The notes beneath the pieces are model-generated. The model was given only the letters and a program-made list of their open reading frames with translations, was not told where the DNA came from and did no database searches. A DNA stretch of 64,000 bases from the NCBI GenBank assembly GCA_964019695.1, contig OZ026525.1, forward strand, positions 70,229,753 to 70,293,752, in the 5' to 3' direction. The DNA comes from Loripinus fragilis (lineage: Eukaryota > Mollusca > Bivalvia > Lucinida > Lucinidae). Position 1 is the first letter of the stretch, and every line of letters begins with the position of its first letter. Shown here piece by piece: positions 11,713 through 25,188 of the stretch. A program made the translations under genes and the position numbers.

Positions 11713-13272
11713 AAGCACAGGAGCTTAAAGTTCGATCATTATATCACTTCTATGGCCTCAAAACCGAAAGCTCATAATGTCATTACGTATTTTCTGTTTT
11801 GAGGCTATACACTGTAAATTCCAGGGAACACGTTATGCATTTTGAATGTGTTGCATACCAAAACACCAGCATTTTCAAACAAAACATTGGTGATTTGTAG
11901 ATGTTTTAATGTTTTAGTTTGCGTGTTTTGCACTAAAACACCCAAAGTTTTGCGCAAAACACCCAGCTGAAACTAGGTATTTTACACCTTATATGCTTCC
12001 ATTCTATGGTAGTGAAGCATAACTGAATTGTGTTAATTTGGCGGGATTTATATTCATTTCTTGAGAGGAAAGTTAAATGATCATAACGAATGTGGTTGAT
12101 GGGCTTTGGTGCCCTGGTCAGTCTTGTAGCTCAGCGTCTGGGTTTGGGCTTGCGAATCGTTGTGATTCGAATCATTGTGATTCGCATATTAGAATGCTCT
12201 GGGACGGGGTGTGATGAGGACTTTTACGAAACGACAATTTGGACACTATTTATATATATAGTTTTTTGTTCTAAGTTTTCAAAACGGTGCCTGTTTTCAT
12301 GGTGTTGCGCATGAAAACACGTTACGTCACAATGAAGTCACGTGGTCGGAGATATTTTTTATATTTTAGTTTGATTTTCCCCCGAGAATTTTAGACTGTT
12401 ACATTTCAACAGAGAGAAAATCCATTTATTTCTAAAATATCTAATAAAGTTTGTAAAAAAATATTATTTTTTAAAAAACCTGTTAATCGTTTCAATCCAG
12501 ACGCTTGATTTATATATTTCGAATACAATGTCAAGCGTCTCAACTGTGAGCGCGTTCTTTCATAGGCCGCCTTCGGGAGCCTTTACAAAGAGTTTGCATG
12601 TATGTATTTTGTTTTCAAACGTGTTTTGCTGCATATAGGCACACACGTATTAGCGCCAAGGCACAGCTTTTCCTACACCTTCCAAAAGGTTTTCTTAAAG
12701 GACGAACTGTTCAGTGTAAATATGTTGCATTATTTTTATTATTTTTCATTTTTAAAATGAAAAATAGGAGCCGGGGCACAGCATTTACAAGCACCAAGCA
12801 TACATTGATCAGTATTTTCTGGTTGCAGGAAGCCCAGGAACCTTGTCTATCTATTGAGTCTCCAGCTAAGACTGTTCAGATGCTGATCCATGTCTTTACT
12901 GGGTATACGGGAAAGTGTAGGGAAAGTTGTGCCTTGGCGTTTTACGTGCGTGTTTATGCAGCAAAACACGTTTGAAAACAAAATACATACATGTTATGAA
13001 ATAAAACAACTTAATGTGAAAACGTGTTTTTGTGTTTTCAAAGTGTAACAGGGTCCAAAACGCGTGTTAGCGTTTTCAAACAAAACACGTTACACACGTG
13101 TTTTGTCAAAACACAGGTGTTTAAGATTAAAACACCAGTGTTTTGTCAAAACACTAACACGTGTTTTCAAAGTGTAACAAGAAGGTGTTTTCTAACGTGT
13201 TTGGATTCAAAACACCCACTTTTTACAGTGTAGAAGTGATATAAGGATCAAACTTAAAGCTCCTGTGATGAA
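11713..13272. mobile_element. 1.56 kb long-inverted-repeat element
   Basis: Outer arms CACAGGAGCTTAAAGTT and AACTTAAAGCTCCTGTG continue inwards to ATATCACTTCTA and TACACTGTAAA-type sequence. The left arm carries an extra ~52 bp hairpin (TGGCCTCAAAAC...GTTTTGAGGCTA, 11755-11806). A second inverted pair lies inside (about 12593-12680 and 12905-12995, words GTATGTATTTTGTTTTCAAACG and GTTTGAAAACAAAATACATAC). Reiterated AAAACAC/GTGTTTT words fill the rest. No transposase is visible and the class is not assigned. Confidence 0.6.
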
Positions 13273-14541
13273 AGTACAAACACATATGGCGTATTTAAAT
13301 GAACATCCAAAGACTAAATGCATTTCATCTTAAATGTGTTTCAAACAATAATTTAATACAACGATAATTTCAAGTAAATAATTCATTTTAATATTTCAAA
13401 ATACTGTTTTTTACAATAGTGAATACAATGACTATTCAATACAATGATTGTTCAAATAATGAAATACCTACAATGATTCAATATACCAATATTTATTCAG
13501 CATAAAACATTACATACAATGTTTTTAGCCCTAGTACATATAAACTGTGAAAGACAATGTTAACTTACAGAAGAGCATGTTGCCCAGTAGACTAGTGGAG
13601 CTAAGCTGGTGTCGTTGAATGACGTCACCAATGAGGGCAGATTTGTCTCAATTCGGCACCTAGGGATATCGCATAGAAACGAATTTAACAATGATTCAAT
13701 ATAACGATGGTTTAAATAATGGAATTCATGATCTAATGTTTCATAGTTTCAATAATGGTTTTTAAATTAAATACATGTCAAATGGTTAAAAGTTCCCATA
13801 ATGAAACTCATATTAAATATAATTCACTACAAATATATGGACAATAAAGAAATACACAAGGTATTCACATCTGCTGCCGTCATATACCCTTTGTATACTA
13901 ATAAATTCTTCCATATCGTTTGATACAGTGAGCCTTGGATGATTCAATGTACATACAAGGGGGTCACAGTTTAGAACTTCCAAATTAAGATGTACTTTAA
14001 TCCCTGGTGATTGTTTTATGTTCCTTAATCCCTGATGATTGTTTTTTATCAAGCAAACAGTGCAAACCCCTGATGAAATGCCGCATTATGCGGCATTTCA
14101 TCTGGGGTTTCACTGTGTGCCAAAGTATCAGCTTAGCGATTGTATAAGTCTGAAGACTTTCTTCTGAATCCCATTTGCATATTGTATATTATTGTATGTA
14201 TTTATATGTTGTTCTATGTACAAAGTATACAAATAAAATGTCTAAACCAAAGGTTAAGCCAGCTCGTGAGAGCTTGGCACATATTGCACAGACAAAACAA
14301 AGAATACTCAGACGAGAAAATACACGAGCACAGTCTCGAGAGAGCATGTTTTCACACTACAGATAAATTGTTATGACCCACTCACTGACCTATTATTAGT
14401 ATAGCACTAAGTTCGTAAGTAAACGAAGCTGGGAATAGCTGCGCATGACCGTCCAAGTAACGACTTGTGTATCACAATCTGGTGAGTGACCCATCAATAA
14501 TCTCTGAATTACAATTCATATTCTGCCATAATTGTTGTACC
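13273..14541. other. Spacer downstream of the vWA gene
   Basis: AT-rich with TTCAATA-type short reiterations (13320-13760) and a small perfect hairpin around GATGAAATGCCGC / GCGGCATTTCATC (about 14071-14102). A 42-codon open frame at 14239-14367 is basic and unrecognised. No RNA gene was found. Confidence 0.4.
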
Positions 14542-15933
14542 TTACAAACTGAATGAATTGTCTGAAATTTCGACTGACATTTTTTCAACATATCTGTGAC
14601 ATGTTCTGTCTAAGACTGCGCACTTCCATGCATAGTCGTATCGCTTCATGGCCGCCCCCACTTTGTCATGTAATTTTCCACGGTTCAAAACTGCCCTTCT
14701 GATGTAAACCTGACACCCTTGTTTCACAACAGCGTCTAATTGTCCTCTTAAATGTTTCTTGCCCAAAAGTGTTTTCTCCCAATTTGATTTGCTCGTGAAA
14801 CCCTTGCAGATTTTGGAGAAAACAACAAGTTTATTAACTCTATGCTTGGGTACAACAGCAACTTCGTACAGAGCAGGAATCTTTGTTTTGCCACTGAAGA
14901 TGACTGGTACCCGATAGCCACATCCGTCTCCACTCCGCTTTCGCCAAGTTGCACTGATTGGGCTGTGAGGTCCAATCGCATACATCCATGGGGACCACGT
15001 GAGATGTTTTAGCATGAAGTTTGTCTGAGGGACATCTTCTCTCTTAAGTCGACGGAGGTTGTTTTCAGAGTATGCCTTAAGATGCTTTGATAAGTTTGTC
15101 TTATCCAACCCCTTAGCTCCCAATGCCTTCCTTTTCAAACCTTTCAAAGATTTTGATTTAGATGTAACTGTAGACGATGGTTTGGGTGTTACTGTCTTCA
15201 CAGCTTTAGTTGTAGCAAGCTTGGTGGATGTAGTGGGGTCAGTGTCCCTTAAGTCTCCGAACAGTTGATGAAGGTCATTATGTACCGGTCCACAGCGAGC
15301 TCGTACTTCTTTCTCATAGCTATCTAAAAAGTCTGCCCCCTTTTCTCTGTAACACACTGCCATTATAAAGTCAAATACGTTCTGAAACTGGTTAAGTTTT
15401 AAATGTTTGCCAGCCGTTCTGTCAGCTATACTCTTATAAAATTCCGTTGATCCACTATAACCTCCACACTGTACTGAATATATTCGAACGCCCATTTTAC
15501 CAAGTTCATCTGCTTCATCACGCCAGTTCAGCTTTAGTTTGTTTTGAGGATAGTCTGGTTCATGTGGATTGCAATCGCCAATCATTACAAGAGCTCTCTG
15601 TGAGCCTGGGGTCCAGGACAACTCGGTTCGTACCTCGTGTAGGACAAGCTCATAACACTCGTCCCAAGCTCCTCCTCCCGTTGATTCTACATTTTTTGCA
15701 AAGTTACAAAGTTTTGCAACATCGTCTGTGAAGTCCTCATATTTGGTAATGTATCTTGACGCGTCACAGTAATCGCCGTGAGCGAAAATAGCAATTCTGA
15801 TTCCAGGAATGTCAGACTGTAGACGCTGTACCATATCTTGTACTCGACCTCTGACCTCATCGAGACAGCTACACATACTGCCGGTAGTGTCAAATGAGAA
15901 CACAATTTCCATTGGACCGTTTGGTAAAGCCAT
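14542..15933 (-). CDS. von Willebrand factor A domain protein
   Basis: A 463-residue protein from one coding exon. The first ATG (15931-15933) lies six bases past a splice acceptor (TATTTGCAG, intron end at 15940). A matching donor ACCG/GTAAGT at 16527/16526 implies a noncoding first exon and a 587 bp intron. Residues about 8-210 form a vWA domain: beta strand EIVFSFDTTGSM with MIDAS D15-T-T-G-S19, then FAHGDYCDASRY, the GGGAWDE loop and VMIGDCNPHEP. Residues about 240-300 are Ser/Thr/Lys-rich. The C-terminal part (HLTWSPWMYAIGPHSP onwards) is conserved-looking but unrecognised. No signal peptide or membrane segment is visible, so it is probably intracellular. The MIDAS style resembles the vWA of VwkA-type proteins, but no kinase domain is present. 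It may bind divalent-metal-dependent partners; the specific role is unknown. Confidence 0.85.
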   Translation of the reverse strand: MALPNGPMEIVFSFDTTGSMCSCLDEVRGRVQDMVQRLQSDIPGIRIAIFAHGDYCDASRYITKYEDFTDDVAKLCNFAKNVESTGGGAWDECYELVLHEVRTELSWTPGSQRALVMIGDCNPHEPDYPQNKLKLNWRDEADELGKMGVRIYSVQCGGYSGSTEFYKSIADRTAGKHLKLNQFQNVFDFIMAVCYREKGADFLDSYEKEVRARCGPVHNDLHQLFGDLRDTDPTTSTKLATTKAVKTVTPKPSSTVTSKSKSLKGLKRKALGAKGLDKTNLSKHLKAYSENNLRRLKREDVPQTNFMLKHLTWSPWMYAIGPHSPISATWRKRSGDGCGYRVPVIFSGKTKIPALYEVAVVPKHRVNKLVVFSKICKGFTSKSNWEKTLLGKKHLRGQLDAVVKQGCQVYIRRAVLNRGKLHDKVGAAMKRYDYAWKCAVLDRTCHRYVEKMSVEISDNSFSL

Positions 15934-17061
15934 TTCTCTCTGCAAATATAAGAAGTAAACATTTTGTTTAAAAAATCTAATTAGAACTTAACATGGTTTT
16001 GACTATTTATTTAAAGCTAAAATGCTTAAAAGGGATCTTTAAGTATCAAGAAATACTTTGTTGGAGAAAGCAAACAAGCAATATAATTTTGTTCGGACAC
16101 TAAAATAGTTAAGCAACAGTACTTTTGATTACTTTGAAACGACAAAGCATGATAATTGTATAATCACAAGCAAGCTATACTGATCCTTATAAAGAGTAAT
16201 GTGAATAGTTTTTATGGTAGTTATGATTGTTTGAAGCGTCTCCATGAGAATATGTATAAATAAATTTGCGAAATACCATTGAAAATGATACCATTGAAAA
16301 ATGTACAACCGCAAGATTCTACAAATTGTGAAACGTGTGCATCTTGCAATTTTTATTTTTGAATATTTTCTGCATATTATATTAACCCTTTTTTTCATTG
16401 CATGTTTTCATTGCATATTTATATATTAAAAAATACAAACGGACTGCGTAAGATGCGGGCTAGTTGTACCTACAAGGTTTGTCAGCACAACAATGGTATA
16501 ACTATTAGCAAGCATGATAAACTTACCGGTCTAAGAGGAAGAACTGCGTAGAAACCTAGAGCGTTTTCTGTACTGAATTATTGTCCGTATTATTAGTTTG
16601 CGTTTGTTTCGCTTATGCTGTGTTACAGTGCGTCGTCTGCTTTATATATACCTGTTAGGCCTATCTATTCCCATACATGTCTATCTTTGTTCAAACATGT
16701 TTGTGCTGACGTCGCGTAATAAACTATTTATAAAACCTGGTTCTTTCTAAGCTGTATTTGATATTGAAGACGAGTCGAGAGCCAGGCACATTGTGATCAC
16801 CTAGTGCGCATGTCGGCTGGGTTGAACGGTCAAATTTGCTGTTAAAAATAACTGGTCATTCCTGTGTTATATCTAATTTTAGTAGTAGTAGTATATTTGC
16901 TAAGACGAGCCTGCGCATCCGCGCAGTCGCACTCGAACGTTCGTTGCTCTCAAATGCAATGAAGAAAGAAGGCTCAGACAATATAATCGTGCACGTCTCG
17001 CGGCATAAAAATCCAGGGATATAGATGAATGTTCAGGCCAAAACGCATGCACATTACGTAT

Positions 17062-17064
<3 letters not shown>
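15934..17064. other. 5' region of the vWA gene
   Basis: Contains the predicted intron (15940-16526) and the presumed untranslated first exon upstream of the donor at 16527 on the minus strand. No TATA box could be singled out. The 16810-17060 part carries GCGCATCCGCGCAG words shared with dispersed repeats. No other gene seen. Confidence 0.45.

Positions 17065-17119
<55 letters not shown>
17065..17119. repeat. (TA)n microsatellite
   Basis: About 27 TA dinucleotides in an uninterrupted run. Probably length-variable and extruding as cruciform DNA. Confidence 0.95.
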
Positions 17120-17121
<2 letters not shown>

Positions 17122-17515
17122 AAGATCTCATGTGCTTGATCGTGCGTTTTCTACTCTATTCAAAAGTCCTCATCATCTTAAAATTGCAGACCACCTGTAT
17201 TCGAAAAAATAATCTTTTAATATGTCAGCATTCACTCAGAATCCGCTTTTTTCAAAGAATCTTTATACTTTCGCAACCTTTCAAACCTCGTAGACAACAT
17301 GCTGACGCGAATAATTCACTTCAAACAGCAATAAACGTGTAGCTGTGATTGACGGCGAGCCACACCTGGTTAGCGCATGCACTCCAATTAAACAAAAAAA
17401 AGTTTAGCAGTATTATAGTTGCTCTTTATCGAGTTTTGGAATCAAATCGCTAATCAAGGCAAGGGAAGTTAAAGCGCATTTATTTTGCATTTAAGTGCAA
17501 CCCCCCCCCCCCAAT

Positions 17516-18012
17516 CCGCTCAGTCTGATCCGAGAGTCGCTCAATGCAAATGGGAAATGACTCAACCTTTCTTCATGCGTAGACCGATCTGAGTCTTCTC
17601 ATGACGCATGTTTAGCCACATTAATATTGTAGGTTTTCTCATGTTGCGGCTCAAATGAGCCACGACACATAATTTCCGACAATGTAGCATTTTGTCAAGT
17701 GTAGACTCAGACAAGCCTGTGCAGCCTCCTTTTAAGCTTAGAAACTCCAATAGTTGTTCAGTCAGTAGCTTAACTCTCAAAGAATATTCAAGCGACTAGC
17801 AAATGTACAGGAACTAGTCACAAACCCTTAGAATTAAAAAAAAATAGGCCTATATATACTATTTTTAGAGATACACGTCTTCATTTTTTTCTAAAAGTTT
17901 GTGACTAGTTCCTGTGAGCAAATGCTCTGATCAGACTGCGCATATGCACAGGCTGGTCTGAGCCTTTGCTGGTCGCACATACCACATTGTTGGAAATCTC
18001 ATGTCGCGGCTC
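17516..18012 (-). mobile_element. GAGCCGTGACATG-family MITE, copy 4 with partial neighbour
   Basis: A full copy runs 17657-18012 (GAGCCACGACACATAATTTCC to CATGTCGCGGCTC), enlarged by a nested insertion at 17806-17916. A partial copy ends directly before it (CATGTTGCGGCTC at 17641-17653). The orientation is the inverse of the copies at 4266 and 7344. Confidence 0.75.
17806..17916. mobile_element. hAT-like 111 bp MITE with perfect 8 bp TSD
   Basis: The ends TACAGGAACTAGTCACAAAC and GTTTGTGACTAGTTCCTGTG match over 20 bp except one base. They are bounded by AGCAAATG on both sides (17798-17805 and 17917-17924). CAGG...CCTG ends with an 8 bp duplication are characteristic of hAT transposons. It is nested in the GAGCCGTGACATG MITE. 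Confidence 0.85.
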
Positions 18013-19066
18013 AAATGACTCTGGAAGTTCCAGTACAGGTAACAGATTGTGACCTGATAATATCATAATTATATACGTAGGTTTGGCCCATTTTTGGGGG
18101 GTTATAAATTTCGAATTTTAATATTGAGTATTTTGGGGGTATGAAGAGTTTGTGGATATTTTGGGGTCTTCTCAAAATTGAATTATTTTTGGCGGTTCTA
18201 TGCATTTTAGGTCTTTTCTTAGGTTCAATGTACAGAATGGGAATAATTGGTTTTTTAATGATTTTGGGGGTATACCATTTATTCTTTACAAACGTATCAA
18301 GAAAAAAATGAGAATACCCGCCCCCTCCCCCGTTACATTTAATGTAGATAGTTTAGGACTGTCGTGTGATATGCCTTCTAATTAAAATGATCATCCATAA
18401 TCTGTAGCCTACAACAAAGCAAAGAAGTGGCCGGTGCGGGCGTTTCCGTTTTTATGGACAATTTATGTCCGATGCGTTTATCCAGGAAGTAAATAAAGAA
18501 CAAAAAGGTTTGAAAAATTCATTTTTCGACTTTAAGACGGTATTGATTTAATGGCCTTGCATTATGCAAATATATCTAATCCCAGCTATACAATGACGGA
18601 TGTTTAAAAAGGTTTATTTTATTAATTTATTCTTGATTTCGCCCTTCTACACGTTATCAAAAACCAAACAAGTATTGACTTCTACAAAACATTTTCGCTA
18701 TTTTAGAGTTGTAGCTTTTAAGTGGGCATATTCACGCATTATCCACATTGTCACTTCATTATATACATGAAATGGCTGGTGTCAATGGAATATTGGTTGA
18801 CCTAAAAATAAAAGGCTTAAAGCCAGAATAAAAGTGGCATGCTCACTATGCAGAAAACACAAAACATCGTGTCTACGTCGAATCATTTTTAACAACGTGT
18901 GTCTACTGGGTATCAGCACAATATGACCAAGGAGCTTATTTCACACGTCATGTTTCTACACCTAGGATTTGATATTGTGACTGCTTTCATTCGACAGTTG
19001 GGCAACAGTAAGTTGTCAAGTGACAACTTTTCAATATAAATATCTAGTGTGTCAAAACAGCGGGTG
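18013..19066. other. Unassigned AT-rich spacer
   Basis: Contains several TTTTGGGGG(G/T) words between 18080 and 18280 that look like remnants of a dispersed repeat. No gene seen. Confidence 0.3.
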
Positions 19067-19067
19067 C

Positions 19068-21158
19068 CTAGACTTACCGAAACGAAACCGAAATACCGGA
19101 ACGAAACATTGAAATAATAGAGAAACATATACAGGTGCCTAAATGGCTTATGGATAATAAAAATGCTTCTTCTTATCTGAGTTTTGTTTCGCAATAATGT
19201 ATATCTGGTGAGTATTTTTCAATTTATGGTTAATACTAATAACAGAAAGAAAATATATCACTATTTCGGAAAGCTTTAAATTAATGTGCGTCAATTAAGT
19301 ATGGATTGTTTAACTTTTTGAAAAAAATAAATAAGATAATTGAGTATAGATATATTTGTTTTAAGAAGAAGCTGTTTATATCTGTACTTATTAAACACCC
19401 ATTCTCACGTAGAATTGCCAAATCGACTTTTCAAATGACGATTTTTCAACTTCAACCTTTGCTAAAATAGTCATCACCATCAATTAATAGTGGGCCTGTC
19501 TGGTTCTAATCCAAAACAGAAAAAGTTTAACTTCACTGGAAATTTGGTATGTATGTATCCGAATGGTTGGTGGTATATGCGAAAAATGTAAGAATTTTAA
19601 AGGAGGGTGTCATTGCCTAAGACACAAAGAATGCTCAGCAATAGTCTGTATAAATAAAAACTTGGTGGCCAGTTTTTGCCCTGACATTAAACATTATGAA
19701 TCAATATGTTTTGCAAGTATACCTGCAAATTGACTCCGAAAATGGTAACACTAAAAAGAACAATCATTTTAAGAAAATACTTATTTTCAGAACAATTTCT
19801 TAACATTAGTCAAACTAAACAGATACACGAGAACAAAGCACACACGACACAATAAACACATGCCTTGCGTTTATAGTAAACATAACTTAAACGAAATTTA
19901 ATTTAAAATATCAAGGAATGTTTCTACTTTGCAAACGAAAAAAGACTTGTTTATTAGAATAGAAAGTCCTGTAGGTTATGCCCTCATTGCAGATTGATTT
20001 AAACCTGCACTAAACGTGGTAATAATGTAGAAGGGTTTTTACATGCAATCAAACATGGACTGTTTCTAGTTTGCATACAAAACACGCATCAACGTAAATT
20101 GAAATGTCTTTTTAGATGACACATTAATAGTGCGTTCAGGTTGCTGCCATTTCAGCAAAGATCAACCATAAACTTACAACTGTTCTACATAGGCGTTGTA
20201 TTTAGATGGCAAAACACATATATTTAAATTTCCTATTTTCTGAGTGTACAAAGAAGTAATTGTTCTCAATCCTAAAGCAAAACATTAAAACAAAACACAA
20301 TGAAAGCATGTTGCCTCGTAAATTAGGAAATAACACATGTTTGACCACTGGTCATAAACTCATTTCTTATTTCTATAAAATAAAATCGTCATTGTGTACA
20401 ATAAAGATCCTCCGACGTTTCCAAATTACACTAATATCTCTGATACGTCAGTCCTGGTCCGGATGTTATAAACTATTTGGTAGTCTTTTCTATAGGTCAC
20501 CACCTAATATTTCAAAATTATGAGTTTCATTTTTTTTCATGCACAAGCCGAATGTGTATTAAAATGTGCAGTTAAGATGGAATTAACGGCTGGCGACATG
20601 CAATTTTCGGACCCCCCTTGGCTATTATTCGTGTCATATATTTTGTTGAAACATTGCTGAGCGTTCTGGAAACATCAATTATTTATCAGAAATGGCCAGT
20701 CTATCGAATAGTATCACAAATTACTTGTAAATATATGTAATTGACAAGTTATTGATCGTGAAAGCTTGCGACATCAATTGGCAATTCTATGTGAGAATGG
20801 GTCTAAAGAAAGGAGATATAGGTGATCAGTTGAAAGCTGTTGAATTACCAAACGCACTTTGAGTAAATTACCAAAACGCACTTTGAGATTCATTGTATGT
20901 AGTTGAATTACCGAAACACACTTTGTATTAACGTTTTCTTGCGGTTTGAGACTGGTTTGTTTGTATCTTATACTTTTTTTTCAATTCATCCAATCCCAAT
21001 CCCCAATTATTTATTATTCAAAAAGGTTATTATTATGAAGAGGCCGTTTCGGTAAATCAACATCGTATCTGTATATGTTTCCCTAATAGTTTCATGTTTC
21101 ATTCCGGTATTTCGGTTTCGTTCCGGTATTTCGGTTTCATATCGGTAAGTCTAGGTAC
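19068..21158. mobile_element. Nested TIR elements
   Basis: Outer inverted repeats are GCCTAGACTTACCGAAACG / GGTTTCATATCGGTAAGTC with reiterated CGGTATTTCGGTTTC words (19068-19140 and 21070-21158). A second pair lies inside: ACCCATTCTCACGTAGAATT and AATTCTATGTGAGAATGGGT bound about 19397-20806. Neither shell encodes a recognisable transposase. The inner element probably inserted into the outer one. Confidence 0.6.
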
Positions 21159-23326
21159 CGAAAACAGCCATCATAAATGTAGCATTAATCTCGCGAATTT
21201 GAAACTGTATATAATTTATAAAGGCGTGCTACAATTTAGATCTTATGCACCCAATGTTTACTTCAACTTAAGCTCGTAGTTTGAGAAATCCACATCCAAG
21301 TTATTGCGAATCAACCGTAAATATTAGATGTATGGGACAGCTCATGAAAATGTGTACACATGGGCGTAGACACGAGTGCGGCAGCCGCACCAATAATTTC
21401 GGCCGGTGCGACATGCCGCACCATTTAAATTTGCTGATGCGATACGCTGCCGCACCAATAAATGCTACTTATCAAGGCAGAAAAAGTAAACAACATGTGT
21501 AAGTGGAAAAAACCCAAATAAACACAACAAAACAAGAAAGATTATAGTACTTATCATCCACCATACGCAGCCGACAGTCATTAATCCAAGCTTCCAAGCG
21601 TTTGCATGATGATTTCCTTTTTTTTTTACTTTCGTTTCTCCTTTATTTCTATAATTACATGATTAGTATTAGTACGAGATAGGAATGGTTAAGTTTCTAA
21701 GTTACTTTTTTTCAATTAGTTCTTACATTTTAAGAAACATTATCTTCTCAGGATCTGACTCTGTAAAATTGTCGATGCTTTTTTTGAAATATAATGTTTC
21801 TGATTGATGGGCATTAGCCTACATGAGGCTGAGAGAGCTAACAATAATTATATCTCAAGTCATTAACTAGAATAATTTCGTTGATGCTTAATTAAATCTG
21901 GTATCGGTATACTATTTAGAACGCACCACACCCCACACACCTAAAGAAAGAAGAAGAAGGAAAAAAAACACAAAAAAAAAAAAAAAAAAAAAAAACAGAA
22001 AAAAACACGCGGTCTAGGAAAAAATTTATGGAAGCACATAGGTGCCATCACAAAGTTTTCTTCTTTCCATTACAATGTTTTCTTGCCAAATCAAAGGATA
22101 AAATACCTAAAAAATTACTGCTTAAAATCATCCCAAAATGCACGAAATCGCACCGTTTGTTTAAAAATTTTCCAGGAGGGGATGGCCCCGGACCCCCCTC
22201 CCCTACGATCGCTTCGCGCCTACGGCGCTCGCATTCGCGCATTCGGCGATAAATTTCTGCCGCACCAATCAAGAATAGATGGCTACGTCTCTGGTACAGT
22301 GTAATATATAGATGGGACTAGTAGGGCGTACTGAATTCTAGTACTGGTACTGTCCTAAACTGGCCATATACAAGGGGCAGACAGTCATATGGGAGGCAAT
22401 TGTGACTTCGCGTTGTATTTAGAGACTATAAGCATTCATAAAATCCCATTGACTGTCTACTCCAGAAAGATTCCGATTCGTACCACTGGATTTGAGGCGA
22501 GATGGTGATTGGGGAAATTTACAGCAAATGCATTTCTTTTTGATACAGTTTATTTACAAATACATGTGAACAAAGTACATTCTGGTCTATATATTTACCA
22601 GTTTCACCCTAATATAGGTAGTTTAAATTTAACTATGAAAACTTTTCCTGAGTATACGAGGTATTTTAAATTTGACTTTGAATACTTTTTCTGAGTATCC
22701 TAGGTATTTGATCAGCTACCCATGCTATCAAGAATAATAGAGCAATCGGTCTTTTTTCATCCTGACAGTCATATGATTTGTAGCAATATAGAGATACAGC
22801 TTTTAAATATTAACTGTTTAATTTTTCATGATTGGTTCATAATTAGAGCCAAAGTAAATACAGCAGTGTAAAGGTTAGTAACATAATTAGCACTATGTTC
22901 TACACTGCTGGGGTAAAAGTTCACCAATATTCCTCAATCATAGTTGAGTATTTGTATTTGACTAAATATTAATTACAACATGGCTGTAGCAAACCACAAT
23001 GACAACAGCAATATTAATTTCTAAACGCATGTTTAAGAATGCTTTAGATATACAAATAAATAATAAACAATCTCTTTTTACCGAGAAATAATCTATGAGA
23101 GACTCTTTGAAACAAGTAAGAGCTTTCACAATACACATACGTTTCTACTACAACAGTAAAACCTATTTAAATTGGTCACTCAAAAATAGACAAAACAAAG
23201 ATCTTAATGACAAGTGGTAGCTTAATGGAGGTCAAAAATTTTGCAGAATGCTCCCTGCAATACATTTGACCTGCATTAAACAATAATCGATCTTAAAACC
23301 AATTTTTGGTCCTTTTAGTGGCTGCT
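21159..23326. other. Repeat-rich spacer
   Basis: Holds an A-rich tract (about 21957-22012) followed by a GC-rich block, CGCTTCGCGCCTACGGCGCT (about 22210-22229), of the sort seen in dispersed retroelement remnants. GCCGCACCAATAA words recur at 21380-21460 and 22256-22270. No intact frame. Confidence 0.4.
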
Positions 23327-23840
23327 TAAAGGGGACGGCAACCTTGATAATAACTGTGTATAATATGAAAGCTCTGAATAAACTATGAATTTTGATATGA
23401 GTTTCATCTAAATCGGATGAAAAATGTGGAAGTTATGGGCGTTTGAATATTTGCAAATGGACTGTAATGGAAGCGGCCATATTGTAGGCTTAGTGACGTC
23501 ACTCAGCCTAATTAAATATGCGTAATCAAAATAAAAGACAAACCAATGGATTATTTGCATTAATATTTAATGAAACATTTTCCTTATGTATAAAGCTGCA
23601 TATCTGCTGAAACACAGATGATGTGATAGTAGTGATAACTAAAAAATAAGCAGCTGAAAAAATTCTGAAAACTAATTAAATATTCAAAATGGCGGCTCAA
23701 TGTTGGCCATATTGAATTCTTTAAATGCCCATAACTTGCCCACTTTTCAACCAATTTTGATGATACTTGTATCAAAATTCATGGTTCATAGAACTCTTTC
23801 TGATAAAACATACTTATTATTAGGGTTTCTGTCCTCTTTA
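23327..23840. mobile_element. 514 bp palindromic MITE
   Basis: The ends TTAAAGGGGACGGCAACC and GGGTTTCTGTCCTCTTTAA are imperfect inverted repeats. Internally AACTATGAATTTTGATA pairs with its inverse AAAATTCATGGTTCAT. No coding frame. It abuts the left end of the nuclease-bearing element. Confidence 0.7.
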
Positions 23841-25188
23841 AGACTGGTTTTACTGACCTATCACATATAGACGGATGACTGAGAATGGGTTTGCTCCCCC
23901 CCTAGGGAATTTTGCAGACATATCCTATCTTGTAGAGAATTGAAAGCCGCGTCTTTTAAGAGATGTTTGCACTCTGTGCGTTGGGGCGTTAGTCTGTAAG
24001 AGCCTGTAACATACGTTACTTTATCAAATTTAGAAAAAATAAGTCAAAAGTTTGAGCTACCAACAGAAGACTTTAAAATATTTATTTTTTTAAAAATATT
24101 CATATAATCTGCATACTGGGTGTCTGACCTACGTATGACAGGATTTTGAACAAAATCGCGTCTCAATAAGGTGTCACCAGATTAGCCCTTAAATTTGCAA
24201 GTGTGGCTAACATCATTTATATTCACAACATCTCAGTGTAATTTGAAAAATGTTTCTGGCCATTTCTGATAAGCTTATGCAATTGGCTGATAGAAAAAAC
24301 AAAGTGTGCTTCTCTATCTTAAAGTTTTTGTCTGTAGTGAGCAATTTAACAACCCTACCCTTACCCCAGTTTTAAAGAGAAAAGTTTGGTATCAAAATTC
24401 AAGTAAAAATATTTTAAAATATTTGCAGCTGATGAAAATCTTACATAGTTTTGGATTTTATTGCATATATGATAGGAATCATAAATCTTCAAGTTTGTCG
24501 TAAAATTTCTAAAATCAGAGGCTGTAACATCTGTTACCTGACATAATAATTGGACGGGTAGGTCATTGTCTTTACGCAAGATATGTCTAAAATGTTTTGA
24601 TTTCCTCGAGGGAACTTTGCAGACATATTCCTTTTTAAAGAACTACTAAAGCCGCATCGAATAAGAAATGTTTGCACTCTCTACGTTGGGGCGTTAGTCT
24701 GAAATGCTTGTTACATGCGTTACTATATCATATAAAGAAAACGTAATTCGAAAGAATTGAGCTAAAATTGTGAAAATATTTGCAACTACTGGATATCTTA
24801 CATTGTTTAGGGGTTTCAGCTGGGTCATATGAAAAAGACTCATAGGTCTGCAAGTTGTCACCAAGTTTTAAAGATCAGTGAGTGTTACATATGTTACATG
24901 CTATAATGACCGTTGTCTTTAGGTAAGAGATAGTGTTTAAAAAAATGAATATATATTACACGTTTCCCTATAATACTATTATCATTGGTGCCTAAACCAT
25001 AGAAATTATATTCAGCACATGCTATCAAACCAAAATATATTTGTTACACATGTTATAAAAACATACTTTCACATATTATGTATTGATATGTAAAAAGCTG
25101 AAACATATAAGGACACAAATAGAGATGACCGTTTCACATTTGAACAGGGCAGTTTATAAATAAGCCCATAGAATGTAAATATTCAAAA

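Noticed and set aside
12105..12180. tRNA-like words (TAGCTCAGCG, GATTCGAATC)
   Set aside because: Arms do not pair into a cloverleaf; at most a SINE-like remnant.
17025..17342. 105-codon plus-strand frame
   Set aside because: Its core is translated (TA)n repeat.
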